Shown: positions 9,569 through 19,484 of the stretch, piece by piece
Layout of the letters: each line of letters begins with the position of its first letter
Numbering within the stretch: the first letter of the stretch is position 1
Source of the DNA: Treponema sp.
GTDB taxonomy: Bacteria; Spirochaetota; Spirochaetia; Treponematales; Treponemataceae
Direction: 5' to 3'
NCBI GenBank assembly: GCA_024680155.1
Contig: JAILCM010000111.1
Coordinates: 1 to 35,241 of the forward strand
DNA: 35,241 nucleotides
Translations under genes and position numbers: made by a program
Notes under the pieces: model-generated
Told to the model about the DNA's origin: nothing
The model's database searches: none
Seen by the model: the letters and a program-made list of their open reading frames with translations, nothing else

Positions 9569-12175
9569 ATGGCTGAAGAAGAAACTCTAACCCCGATGAT
9601 GCAGCAGTATCAGGCGGTAAAAAAAAATTATAAAGACGAAGTGTTGTTTTTTAGACTGGGCGACTTTTACGAAATGTTCAACGAGGACGCTGTACAAGTT
9701 TCCCGGCTTTTGAATTTAACTTTAACACACCGTGCAAACCAACCAATGTGCGGAATTCCTTATCATGCGGCAAAAGTTTATATAGCTCGTCTTTTGCGTC
9801 TTGGAAAAAAAATTGTAATTTGCGAACAGGTTGGCGAAATTCCAAAAGGCGGAAAGGGAATTACCGAACGTAAAGTTACCGAAATAATCACTCCTGGAAC
9901 TGCCGTTGAATCTGAATATCTGGAAGGAAACAAAGCAAATTATCTTGCAGCTCTTTCAATTTATAAAGGCAGAACTGGTTACGCTTTTATTGATGTTACA
10001 ACAGGCTCTTTTAAAGCAACTTCATGGCCTGCAAACAAAATGTACGAAAATTTTGCAAAAGAGCTTAAACGTTCTTCTCCGCGTGAATTTTTGCTTCCAG
10101 TTTCACTTAAAAAAAATGATGATATTCAAACTGCACTTGCTCTTTATCCCGATATTGCAGTTTCTTATTATCCGGATTGGGATTTTTCTTACGAACTTTC
10201 TGCCAAAAAACTTAATGCTCAGTTTAATACCGTTTCTTTAAAATCATTTGGGCTTGAAGAAAATTCTGCCGAAATTGTTCCAGCCGGTTTCCTTCTTGAT
10301 TATCTTGAAAAAACTACAAGTACAAAAATTCCTCATATTGCAGGCATAAATGTTTACGAAGATTGCGAATATCTTATGATGGATGATTCTTCATTCCGTA
10401 ATCTTGAAATTACAGAAAATATGCACGACGGAACTTCTGCATTTACACTTTTTGAATGCGTTAATTTTACAAAAACTGCAATGGGAACTCGTCTTTTGCG
10501 TAACTGGCTCATGTTCCCGCTTACAAAACTTGAACTCATAGAAGACCGTCAGAATCGAATTTCTTCTTTGTATAATGACCGTTCACTTTTAGAAAAACTT
10601 CGTACAGATTTATCTTCGATTCTTGATGTAGAGCGACTTTCTGGCCGAATTGCAATGGATAAAGCTCATCCAAAAGATTTGCAGGCCTTGCGTTTTAGTC
10701 TGGAAGCATGGGTAAAAATTAAAAATTATCTTAATCAATACGATTTTTCATTTGTTTCCTCGGATGAATCTTTGCGCATTATTGAGCTGATAGCAAATTC
10801 TATTTTGGATGATCCTTCAACAGCAATTACTGAAGGCGGAATTATAAAGTCTGGCTGGTCAGAAGAACTGGATCACTGGCGTCAGATTCATGATAATTTT
10901 AATAAAGTTCTTTCTGATTATGAAAACGAAGAGCGTGAAGCAACCGGAATTTCAACTTTAAAGATTAAATATACAAATGCGTCCGGCTATTTTATTGAAG
11001 TAAGTAAGGGGAAACTTCAGTCGGTTCCGCCACATTTTATAATGCGACGAGTTCTTGTAAATGGTGACCGCTACACAACCGAAAAACTTCAGTCGCTTGA
11101 ACATGAATTAAATGAATCTTCTACAAAAATTCTTGAACTTGAGCGTGATTTATTTGTTGAAATTCGTGATAGTTTGCATAAAAGCGTTCCATATTTAATG
11201 CAGATAGCAAATGAAATTGCCAATAGTGATGTAGTAGCTTCTTTTGCGTATGCTGCAATTAAAAATCAGTGGATTTGTCCTGAAATTGATAATTCAACGG
11301 TATTTGAAATTAAAGATGGTCGTCATCCTGTTGTAGAAAATCATCTTCCTACTGGTGAATTTGTTCCGAATGATACTCTTGTTAGCGCAGAACTTGAAGA
11401 TGGAATTCCGTCTTTTAATTTGATTACCGGACCAAACATGGCAGGTAAAAGTACTTATCTGCGTCAAAATGCATTGATAGCCTTGCTTGCTCAAACTGGT
11501 TCTTTTGTTCCGGCTCAAAAAGCTCATATCGGTATTGTAGATAGAATTTTCTGCAGGGTAGGTGCTTCTGATAATCTTGCAAAAGGTGAATCAACTTTTC
11601 TTGTAGAAATGATTGAAACTGCAAATATTCTTCGGTCTGCAACAAACCGTTCGCTTGTAATTATGGATGAAGTAGGCCGCGGAACTTCAACTGAAGACGG
11701 ACTTTCTATTGCTCATGCAGTTTCTGAATATTTAATCGATACAATAAAATGTAAGACTCTGTTTGCAACTCATTACCATGAACTTACAAGAATGGAGCAT
11801 CCTGCTTTAAAAAAACTTTGTCTTGAAATTTCTGAAACAAACGGAACTGTGGTATTTTTGCGCAAAGTAAAAGAAGGTGTTACCGAAAATTCGTATGGAA
11901 TTCATGTTGCAAAGCTTGCAGGGGTGCCTCAACCTGTTATTGACCGTGCCAACGAAATTCTTGCTCATATTCAATCTGTCGCTGATGATAAGCCTCTTAT
12001 TCAGGAAGATAAGATTGCAGCTTCTAAAAAAATCAATAGTCCAACATCACCTGGGCTTTTTAGTGACGAAGAAATTATTATTTCGGAAATTCTTTCCACA
12101 GATGTTGATAATATGACTCCAATGGAAGCCTTGCAGATAGTTTCGCGCTGGAAAAAAGAATTATCAGGTCTTTAG
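9569..12175 (+). CDS. mutS: DNA mismatch repair protein MutS
   Basis: TPMMQQYQAVKKNYKDEVLFFRLGDFYEMF; GPNMAGKSTYLRQ Walker A; VIMDEVGRGTSTEDGLSIAHAV; TLFATHYHELT. Confidence 0.98.
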   Translation: MAEEETLTPMMQQYQAVKKNYKDEVLFFRLGDFYEMFNEDAVQVSRLLNLTLTHRANQPMCGIPYHAAKVYIARLLRLGKKIVICEQVGEIPKGGKGITERKVTEIITPGTAVESEYLEGNKANYLAALSIYKGRTGYAFIDVTTGSFKATSWPANKMYENFAKELKRSSPREFLLPVSLKKNDDIQTALALYPDIAVSYYPDWDFSYELSAKKLNAQFNTVSLKSFGLEENSAEIVPAGFLLDYLEKTTSTKIPHIAGINVYEDCEYLMMDDSSFRNLEITENMHDGTSAFTLFECVNFTKTAMGTRLLRNWLMFPLTKLELIEDRQNRISSLYNDRSLLEKLRTDLSSILDVERLSGRIAMDKAHPKDLQALRFSLEAWVKIKNYLNQYDFSFVSSDESLRIIELIANSILDDPSTAITEGGIIKSGWSEELDHWRQIHDNFNKVLSDYENEEREATGISTLKIKYTNASGYFIEVSKGKLQSVPPHFIMRRVLVNGDRYTTEKLQSLEHELNESSTKILELERDLFVEIRDSLHKSVPYLMQIANEIANSDVVASFAYAAIKNQWICPEIDNSTVFEIKDGRHPVVENHLPTGEFVPNDTLVSAELEDGIPSFNLITGPNMAGKSTYLRQNALIALLAQTGSFVPAQKAHIGIVDRIFCRVGASDNLAKGESTFLVEMIETANILRSATNRSLVIMDEVGRGTSTEDGLSIAHAVSEYLIDTIKCKTLFATHYHELTRMEHPALKKLCLEISETNGTVVFLRKVKEGVTENSYGIHVAKLAGVPQPVIDRANEILAHIQSVADDKPLIQEDKIAASKKINSPTSPGLFSDEEIIISEILSTDVDNMTPMEALQIVSRWKKELSGL

Positions 12176-12298
12176 TCTTTGCTTTTTTTTGTGGAATTTA
12201 ATAGCGTTTATTGTGTAGTGCAGGGATATAACAAAAAGTTATAAAAATCTTTTCTCTGCGATTTCCGTTTTTGATTCTTTTTTGCCTATTATATATAT

Positions 12299-13069
12299 GT
12301 GAATAAATTCTTGTTTGCGGCGGGCCATTTTGCTAAAAACTTTTTACGAGCATCTTTTATTACGATGAACGGCGGTGAAACTTGTACGGTTTGTGGAACC
12401 AGAACTTTGTTTTACCCGGTTTGTAAGTCTTGTTTTGAAGATAAATTTTTGAAACAGGCGTTGTGTTTTGAAGGACGGTGTAAAATTTGTGGCAGGGAGC
12501 TTTTGTCTGCGGATGAAATTTGTTTGCAGTGCCGGGAAAAATCTGTTTTACTGCACACGGATTTTGTGTTTCCTGTTTTTTCTTATAGATTGTGGAACAA
12601 AGAGCTAATGTTTTTGTGGAAGTCGGTAGGTGTTAGAACTTTGTCTGATTTATTTGGAAAAATTTTGAGCGTGGTTTTAAAACGAATTGAAGCTGATGTT
12701 ATAGTGCCTGTGCCTCCGAGACCTGGTAAAATTCAACAGAAAGGTTGGGACCAGATAGAGGAATTGGCGTCTATTTTGCAGTATCGATATGGTTTTAAGG
12801 TTGCGAGACTTTTGGAGAGGCGTTCTGTCGTTCAACAAAAAAAACTTGATAGAGATGAACGTCTGGACACTATTGGAAAGTCGTACTTTCTTAAGGATGA
12901 CAAAAAAATTATGCGTGTAATAAAAGAATGTGGTAATATCATCCCGCAAAAAGTTTGCATAATTGATGATGTAACTACAACTGGCGCTACAATAGAAAGC
13001 TGTGCCGCCTTACTTAAAGAATTTGGTATTCCAAAAGTTTGTGCGGTCACGCTTTTTATTGTTGATTAG
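12299..13069 (+). CDS. ComF family zinc-ribbon phosphoribosyltransferase (GTG start, or alternative ATG at 12365)
   Basis: Two CxxC pairs (CTVCGTRTLFYPVCKSC; CKICGRELLSADEICLQC) and PRPP loop VCIIDDVTTTGATIESCA. Confidence 0.85.
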   Translation: MNKFLFAAGHFAKNFLRASFITMNGGETCTVCGTRTLFYPVCKSCFEDKFLKQALCFEGRCKICGRELLSADEICLQCREKSVLLHTDFVFPVFSYRLWNKELMFLWKSVGVRTLSDLFGKILSVVLKRIEADVIVPVPPRPGKIQQKGWDQIEELASILQYRYGFKVARLLERRSVVQQKKLDRDERLDTIGKSYFLKDDKKIMRVIKECGNIIPQKVCIIDDVTTTGATIESCAALLKEFGIPKVCAVTLFIVD

Positions 13070-13164
13070 GCAGTCCAAAAATAGAAGTTTTTTGGAGATT
13101 GCCATTAGTAAAAATTAACTAAAATTTCGGAATCTGACGTGACTTGCAAAATAAAGTACTTATC

Positions 13165-13193
13165 TTGCAAAACGTGAAAAATAGGGGTATTAT
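13165..13193 (+). promoter_or_regulatory. Putative sigma70 promoter of the cheW cluster: TTGCAA-N17-TATTAT
   Basis: -35 13165-13170, -10 13188-13193, 17-bp spacer, SD (AGGAG) just before ATG 13233. Confidence 0.6.
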
Positions 13194-13232
13194 TGAATGA
13201 AGTAGAAAGAAAAATTTATCAGGAGATATAAT

Positions 13233-13709
13233 ATGGCTGCAGAAGATTCACAGTTTCAGTTGGTAACTTTTAAGTTAGGCGAGGAATTGTATGGTGTTAA
13301 TATCATGGATGTAAAGGAGATTCTAAGACAACAGAATGTCCGTATAATTCCAAATGCACCGTATTATGTTGAAGGTATTATCAATGTCCGTGGAGAAATT
13401 ATCCCGATTATTGATTTGCATAAACGTTTTAGACTTCAGGCTATGGCTCAAGTTGACGCAGATGGTCTTGAAGGTGGATTTATCATTCTTGATATTGATG
13501 GCAGTAAAGTTGGAATTATTATTGATAAAGTAGAACGTGTAGTTACTGTAAATCAAGGGGATATAAAAGAACCTCCTCAGATGCTTAGTGGAATTGGGTC
13601 GGAATATATTGAAGGTGTAATCCGTCAGGAAGTTGGTTATTTAATCGTACTCAATATTAGGAAAGTATTTAATCCTAAAGAATTGCAGAAGATTATAGAA
13701 ATTCAGTAA
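13233..13709 (+). CDS. cheW: Chemotaxis coupling protein CheW
   Basis: FQLVTFKLGEELYGVNIMDVKEILR...IRVxPNAPYYVEGIINVRGEIIPIIDLHKRF. Confidence 0.95.
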   Translation: MAAEDSQFQLVTFKLGEELYGVNIMDVKEILRQQNVRIIPNAPYYVEGIINVRGEIIPIIDLHKRFRLQAMAQVDADGLEGGFIILDIDGSKVGIIIDKVERVVTVNQGDIKEPPQMLSGIGSEYIEGVIRQEVGYLIVLNIRKVFNPKELQKIIEIQ

Positions 13710-13715
13710 AGTTAA

Positions 13716-14768
13716 ATGATACAAACATACAGTACAACTATTCGTAGAAAAGAAATGGATGCTGTGCTTACGTGTATGGTGGACGAAAAAATTGGTCCCG
13801 GTGAATTAAATACGCGTTTGATACAGCAGACTAAGGTATTTTTTAAATGTGACGGTTGCGTGGCATTCAGAAGTCCTGCCATTGCGCTTGAATATGCTTT
13901 AAAAGCTCTTGGAATTGAAAAACAGACAAAGATTATGATTTCCGCACTTGCTCCAGCCTGGCAGTATCAGGCTTTGGTTGCAATGGAAATGGAACCTGTC
14001 GTTCTTGATGTAGAAGAATCAAATGGACTTGTTTCTGTAGAAAGTGTTCAAAATGGAACTAAGGAAGGGGCAAATATTTTGATTCTTCATGAATCAGAAG
14101 GCATTCTTCCTGATATTGAGGCAATCAGTCTGCTTGGAGTTCAGATTATTGAAGATGTTTCCCGTAGTGCTGGTGCTTCGCTTGCTGTTCTGGATGAAAA
14201 TGGAAATGAATCTGGTCGTAAAAAGGCCGGTCTCTTTGGTGTATTTTCAATTCTTGGTCTTGAAGAACATGATGTAATTACTGCCGGTGGAGGGGCTGTT
14301 TTGATGGCTCCTGGCAGACGCGAATGGATTGTTCTTAAGAAATTTAGTGACGACGCTCCTGTAACTGATTTATTACCTGATATTAACTGTGCTCTTGCAT
14401 GGGTTCAGATGAAGGAATTTGAAAAGAACGAAAAAGTTCGAAAAGAAATTTTCAATATGTACCAGCATTCTTGTATGATTGGCAGACATAAAATGTATGC
14501 ACGTGATTTGGATGAAGGTTCAACAATGTGTTCTTTTCCGCTTGTTCTTAACAGTCCTTTTAAAGACGTTAAACAGTATGCAGAAAAAAAGGAAATTGAA
14601 ATTCATCTGGCTTATGAAGATTCTGTGATTGCAAAATATGAAGAATTATCTGAAAAATGTATTCATGCAAAATCACTGCTGCTAAGATGTGCCCATTTTC
14701 CTTTATATCCGCGACTTACAAGAAATGAAATTGCAAAAATTGTAAAAGTGCTTGGTTCTTTGCCATAA
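13716..14768 (+). CDS. DegT/DnrJ/EryC1/StrS-fold protein, apparently lacking the PLP-binding lysine
   Basis: Family-like layout: GPGELNTRLIQQ, ALEYALKALGI, PVVLDVEE, IIEDVSRSAGA, FSILGLEEHDVITAGGGAVL; canonical FSFHxTKxxTxGEGG lysine not present. Confidence 0.6.
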   Translation: MIQTYSTTIRRKEMDAVLTCMVDEKIGPGELNTRLIQQTKVFFKCDGCVAFRSPAIALEYALKALGIEKQTKIMISALAPAWQYQALVAMEMEPVVLDVEESNGLVSVESVQNGTKEGANILILHESEGILPDIEAISLLGVQIIEDVSRSAGASLAVLDENGNESGRKKAGLFGVFSILGLEEHDVITAGGGAVLMAPGRREWIVLKKFSDDAPVTDLLPDINCALAWVQMKEFEKNEKVRKEIFNMYQHSCMIGRHKMYARDLDEGSTMCSFPLVLNSPFKDVKQYAEKKEIEIHLAYEDSVIAKYEELSEKCIHAKSLLLRCAHFPLYPRLTRNEIAKIVKVLGSLP

Positions 14769-14804
14769 AATTGGTAAAATTAGCCGGGTTTAGTCAAAGA
14801 AAAT

Positions 14805-15647
14805 ATGGAAAAAGTTCTGATTATAATAAATGTAAGTAAAGATTTATCTATGTCTATGGCAAAAGATATTTCTTCGTATTTAAAAAAAAAGAACATTCAA
14901 TCTGATTTTTTGAGTTACGACGGTTTTTGCGATAATTTTGCTTGCGAAGGATATGATTTTGTAATTACGCTTGGCGGTGACGGGACTGTTCTTTACGCTG
15001 CAAGAAATTGTGTAGATAATAATATTCCTGTTTTTTCTGTTAATTTAGGACAATTTGGTTTTATTTCTGCTGTTCAACAAAATGAATGGCAGAATGCGCT
15101 GGATTTATTCTTGGAAGGCAAAGCTCCTTTTCAGGAAAGAAGTATGCTTAAAGCCTGTTTGTACAGAAAAAATGAAAAAATTATGGAATCATACAGTCTG
15201 AATGACGTTGTTATAAGTGCTAAAAATACAGCAAGAACAATCTGTCTTGATGTTTCTTATAATAATGCGCATTTGTGTCAGTTAAAATCGGACGGAGTAA
15301 TTATAAGTACTCCAACTGGTTCTACTGCATATTCTGCTTCTGCTGGTGGACCGATTGTTGATCCTGAACTTAATGCTTATGTTCTTACACCAATAAATTC
15401 GTTTTCGTTGTCTTCAAGGCCTGTTGTTTTAAATGCGGCGGGAAATCTTGAAGTTTCTGTGCAACCGAGTCGTACTAAAGAAATGTGCGTTATTGTAGAC
15501 GGTCAGGAACCTGTTTCTTTGGAAAACGGAGACTTGATAAAAATAGTTTGTAACGAGAAAAAGATAAAATTAATTCATTCAACGGACGAACGTTTTTACA
15601 ATGCGCTTCGTTCAAAATTAAACTGGACGGGAGGACCACATGCTTGA
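14805..15647 (+). CDS. nadK: NAD kinase
   Basis: VITLGGDGTVLYAAR, VNLGQFGFISAV, STPTGSTAYSASAGGPIVDP. Confidence 0.95.
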   Translation: MEKVLIIINVSKDLSMSMAKDISSYLKKKNIQSDFLSYDGFCDNFACEGYDFVITLGGDGTVLYAARNCVDNNIPVFSVNLGQFGFISAVQQNEWQNALDLFLEGKAPFQERSMLKACLYRKNEKIMESYSLNDVVISAKNTARTICLDVSYNNAHLCQLKSDGVIISTPTGSTAYSASAGGPIVDPELNAYVLTPINSFSLSSRPVVLNAAGNLEVSVQPSRTKEMCVIVDGQEPVSLENGDLIKIVCNEKKIKLIHSTDERFYNALRSKLNWTGGPHA

Positions 15648-17379
15648 AGAACTTACAATTAAAGATTTTGCCCTCATTGAGTCTGATTATCTTGAATTTG
15701 ATAAAGGATTTACGGTCCTTTCTGGTGAAACTGGAGCCGGAAAATCTATTTTAATAGGAGCTTTGTCTTTTCTTTTGGGTGGAAAGGCTGATGTTCATTT
15801 AATCCGCAATGGAAAAAGTGAAGCAAGTGTAAGTGCCGTTTTTTATGTAAAACCTCAGCCTGTTCGCCAGAACCTTACTGACGAAGATGAACCTTTAAAC
15901 GCAAGTGAATGGCTTTTTAAGCATGGAATTACTTTGGAGAATGACCGCGTTCTTTTGCGTCGTTTTATCCGTGATTCTGGAAAAACTGGTGCCTGGATTG
16001 ATGATACGCCTGTGACAAGAACAGATTTAGCTCAATTTTCGTCATTTTTGATTGATATTCACGGTCAGCACGAACATCAGTCGCTTATGAAAGTGCCGGA
16101 ACATCGAAAATTTCTGGATGCACATGCGGGAATTCAGGCAAAAGTAGCGGAATTTACCGAAAAATATGCGCTTTTGGTAAGTAAACGCCGTCTTTTGGAT
16201 GAATTTTCTTCTTCTGAAAGTGAACGTTTGCGAAAACTTGATATGCTTAGCTTTGCAGTAAAAGAAATTGCGGAAGCAAAACTAAAAAAAGATGAAGATA
16301 TTGAGCTTGAAAATGAAGAAGCAAGACTTTCATCCTATGAAAAAATCTTTTCCGAAGCCGAAGAAATCAATTCTCTTTTTAGCGGAACGGATTCTGGTGT
16401 TGTAGACGCTCTAAAAAAAGCATTGCGAAATTCTTCTCGACTTGCCGAAATGGATAAAAGCCTTGAAAAATTGAATGAACGCCTTGAAAGTTGTTTTTAC
16501 GAACTATCTGACATAAGCGAAGAGTTTTCTTCTTATCAGAACGGGCTTGTTTTTAATCCGAATCGTCTTACCGAAGTTCAGGAGCGTCTTTCTTTAATTT
16601 ACAATTTAAAGAAAAAATATGCTTCGTCGGTAAATGCTCCTCTTAGCGAAGTTTTTGATTATTTTGAGAAAGCACAGAAATATCTGGAAGAATATGGCGA
16701 CGGTGATGACAAGCGTTCTAAACTTGAAACAGAAATCAAAGTTCTGGAAAAAGACGTACTTGCCCGAGCCGCAGAAATTTCTTCCCTTCGTAAAGCCGAT
16801 GCTCAAAAATTGAACACCCAGATAAATGCTGTTCTTGCAACGCTTGGAATGAATGGTACAAATTTTTGCGTAAGTATTACTGATAAGCCTGGTTCTCAAG
16901 TAGAGCAGAAGTGTGGACCTTATGGAAAAGATGATGTTGAATTCCTTATAAGTGCAAATCCTGGAAACCCGCCGCTTCCTCTTGCAAAAATTGCATCTGG
17001 TGGTGAACTTTCGCGTGTAATGCTTGCACTAAAAACAATTTTTGCAGATTCAGATAATGTTGGAACTTTAATTTTTGACGAAATTGATACAGGAATTGGT
17101 GGTGAAGTTGCCGTTGCAGTAGGCTCTCATCTAAAAAAACTTGCACAAAATCGCCAAATTTTTTGCATAACACATCTAGCGAGTATTGCAGTTTATGCCG
17201 ATAATCAGATAAAAATAGAAAAATCTGTTACTGGCGGTATAACTTCTTCCAATGTTTTTGTGCTTGATGAAGAAAAACGCGTTGTAGAAATTGCGAGAAT
17301 GCTGTCAGGAGATTCAGAAAATGCCCAGTCTTTGGAACATGCAAGGGCTATGCTTAAAAAGTATCACGGAGGTATCTGA
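15640..17379 (+). CDS. recN: DNA repair protein RecN
   Basis: MLEELTIKDFALIES, GETGAGKSILIGALSFLLGGKA, IDIHGQHEHQSL, ASGGELSRVMLALK, LIFDEIDTGIGGEVA; overlaps nadK by 8 bp. Confidence 0.97.
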   Translation: MLEELTIKDFALIESDYLEFDKGFTVLSGETGAGKSILIGALSFLLGGKADVHLIRNGKSEASVSAVFYVKPQPVRQNLTDEDEPLNASEWLFKHGITLENDRVLLRRFIRDSGKTGAWIDDTPVTRTDLAQFSSFLIDIHGQHEHQSLMKVPEHRKFLDAHAGIQAKVAEFTEKYALLVSKRRLLDEFSSSESERLRKLDMLSFAVKEIAEAKLKKDEDIELENEEARLSSYEKIFSEAEEINSLFSGTDSGVVDALKKALRNSSRLAEMDKSLEKLNERLESCFYELSDISEEFSSYQNGLVFNPNRLTEVQERLSLIYNLKKKYASSVNAPLSEVFDYFEKAQKYLEEYGDGDDKRSKLETEIKVLEKDVLARAAEISSLRKADAQKLNTQINAVLATLGMNGTNFCVSITDKPGSQVEQKCGPYGKDDVEFLISANPGNPPLPLAKIASGGELSRVMLALKTIFADSDNVGTLIFDEIDTGIGGEVAVAVGSHLKKLAQNRQIFCITHLASIAVYADNQIKIEKSVTGGITSSNVFVLDEEKRVVEIARMLSGDSENAQSLEHARAMLKKYHGGI

Positions 17380-18182
17380 TGGCAAAAATTTCAGAGGAAA
17401 CAAGGCTTCATTTTAGCGAAATAATTCTTCCTTACAAAGACAAGATTAATTCTATTCTGATGAAAGAAAAAACAATGCAGAACGGAATGCACCCTGGCGA
17501 TGTAGACTTGGAATATAAAAAATTGCTTTTATGCGATGATATGATTTATGTTGCTTCGCTTTATATGGCGCAGAATAGTCTTTCTTTGAAAATAATGGAA
17601 GTTAAGAATAACGATGCCCTTAATGATGCCAGAAAGATGCTTTATAAAGCCATCATTTATCTTGAAGAAGTTGTTACAAACCTGATTGACGTTTCTTTTG
17701 TTGATTTATTCCCGAATTACGAAAGAATCAGAAATACTGTAATTGAAAAACGTTATGTTACAATCCGAAAACTTGGGCTTGCAATTAAAATTCTTAAAGA
17801 TTCGTTTGGTGATAACAGTAAATGGAAGTGGTCTTTTGTTGAATTGGAAGGCCGTTTTGCGACAGTAGCTAAAAATCTTCTTGATATGAAGGAAGCTGGA
17901 AAGGATTATTTTGATCCGCGTGGTGCTCATTATGAAACTACAGTTTTATATATGCGACTTATAATCAAGCTTTTGAATAATTCTGCTACAGCGTATCGTG
18001 ATAAATACGAACTTTCTACACGCCGAATTGATGATATGCGAAATGCCATTAAATATCTGCTTGCATTAAGAAAGGTTTACGTTGTAATTGGAAATTCTGA
18101 GCAGGCTGAAGAAGTAAAAAAGAAGGCCGTTGTCTGGAAAGATAAGATGGATTCTGACCAGAAAAAAGGATTAAGCAACTAA
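17379..18182 (+). CDS. Hypothetical protein, helical, in the recN cluster
   Basis: 267-aa ORF, 1-bp overlap with recN stop (TGATG), no family recognised. Confidence 0.7.
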   Translation: MAKISEETRLHFSEIILPYKDKINSILMKEKTMQNGMHPGDVDLEYKKLLLCDDMIYVASLYMAQNSLSLKIMEVKNNDALNDARKMLYKAIIYLEEVVTNLIDVSFVDLFPNYERIRNTVIEKRYVTIRKLGLAIKILKDSFGDNSKWKWSFVELEGRFATVAKNLLDMKEAGKDYFDPRGAHYETTVLYMRLIIKLLNNSATAYRDKYELSTRRIDDMRNAIKYLLALRKVYVVIGNSEQAEEVKKKAVVWKDKMDSDQKKGLSN

Positions 18183-18188
18183 AATAAT

Positions 18189-19406
18189 ATGAAAAAGAAT
18201 CTTGCACTCAAAATATTCGAAGGTTTTTCCATTCAGCGGTGGAATGATTTAGTACGCCCGTTTGATTTTGTTGAGATGGATAAAGCCGGTGAAAAAATGT
18301 TCATTGCATATCTGATTGGCAAATACGAAGAAAATAAAGGCGAAAAAATTGACTGGACCTGGATGATTTATGCGTCTTTGTTTGATTTATTAAAAAAAAT
18401 TGCACTTTGCGATATAAAAGCTCCGGTTCAGCAAATGTTAAAGCGTGAATATTCGCAGGAATATATGCGTTTGAATGAATGGGTTTTGAATCAGTATAAA
18501 AGTCTTCTTGATGATGATGAACTTTTTTCAAAATTTACAATTTATATCGGGCAAAAAGCAGGTTCTTTTCCAATTCCAGCTGAATTAAAAAAATCAGTTC
18601 ATATTTATAATGCGGCTCATAAATATTCTACAATGCGCGAACTTGAAATGTTGAGCGTTGTAAACGAAAAAGAGCGTCTTACTAAAATTGACAGTGAATT
18701 GCGTACAGAAATTCAGCATTATCTTGATTTAGAAGGCTTGCAGAAATTAATCACGCACCAGAAAGAATTTGATTTTCTCTTAAAAATTGAACAGCTGAGG
18801 TTCCAGACAAGATGGAATCAGACTCCGCGCGTTCCACAAACTTCTGTGCTTGGGCATTGTTTTTACGTTGCAATAATGACGCTTCTTCTTGGCAGAGAGT
18901 CAAATCAAAACATGTGCAGCCGTCGTGTTATAAATAATTATTTCAGTGCATTATTCCATGATTTACCTGAATCTGTTACCCGCGACATTATCTCTCCTGT
19001 AAAGCAGGCAACTGATGATCTTCCGATGATTGTAAAAAAAATTGAAGATGAAATTGTAAATAAAGAGCTTATTCCTTTGATGGCACCTTTTTACGTTGAT
19101 GAAGTTCTTTATTATACTTCTGATGAATTTTCTGACAGAATTATGAATTCGCAAGGAAAAATTAAGCAGGTTTCATGGGAAGATTTGAACGAAAAATATA
19201 ATTCTGAAGAATTTAATCCTGTTGATGGCAGGCTTGTTCGAATTTGTGACCATCTTTCGGCATTAATGGAAGCTGATATTTCTATAAAACATGGAATAAC
19301 TTCTATACATCTTGCTGGTGGGCGTGAAGGAATGTTGAATCATTATTTAAAAGGTGAAGTCATTAGCGGAATTGAAGTTCACGAATTGTTCCATGCAATG
19401 GTTTGA
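18189..19406 (+). CDS. HD-domain phosphohydrolase (YfbR-like core)
   Basis: VPQTSVLGHCFYVAIMTLLL...NNYFSALFHDLPESVTRDIISPVK gives the H...HD signature. Confidence 0.75.
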   Translation: MKKNLALKIFEGFSIQRWNDLVRPFDFVEMDKAGEKMFIAYLIGKYEENKGEKIDWTWMIYASLFDLLKKIALCDIKAPVQQMLKREYSQEYMRLNEWVLNQYKSLLDDDELFSKFTIYIGQKAGSFPIPAELKKSVHIYNAAHKYSTMRELEMLSVVNEKERLTKIDSELRTEIQHYLDLEGLQKLITHQKEFDFLLKIEQLRFQTRWNQTPRVPQTSVLGHCFYVAIMTLLLGRESNQNMCSRRVINNYFSALFHDLPESVTRDIISPVKQATDDLPMIVKKIEDEIVNKELIPLMAPFYVDEVLYYTSDEFSDRIMNSQGKIKQVSWEDLNEKYNSEEFNPVDGRLVRICDHLSALMEADISIKHGITSIHLAGGREGMLNHYLKGEVISGIEVHELFHAMV

Positions 19407-19439
19407 TTTATTTCTTAAATTGAATGGTTTGATTTATTT
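19397..19439. repeat. 17-bp direct repeat AATGGTTTGATTTATTT (19397-19413, 19423-19439); the first copy spans the stop codon of the HD gene
   Basis: Two identical 17-mers separated by 9 bp. Confidence 0.9.
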
Positions 19440-19484
19440 GAAATTCCAGAAAAGTTTTAGTAATTTTATGCCGATAATTAAAAT

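Noticed and set aside
13069-13103. Hairpin after the ComF-like gene (GGCAGTCCAAAAA / TTTTTTGGAGATTGCC)
   Set aside because: Imperfect stem and no T-run following; too weak to call a terminator.
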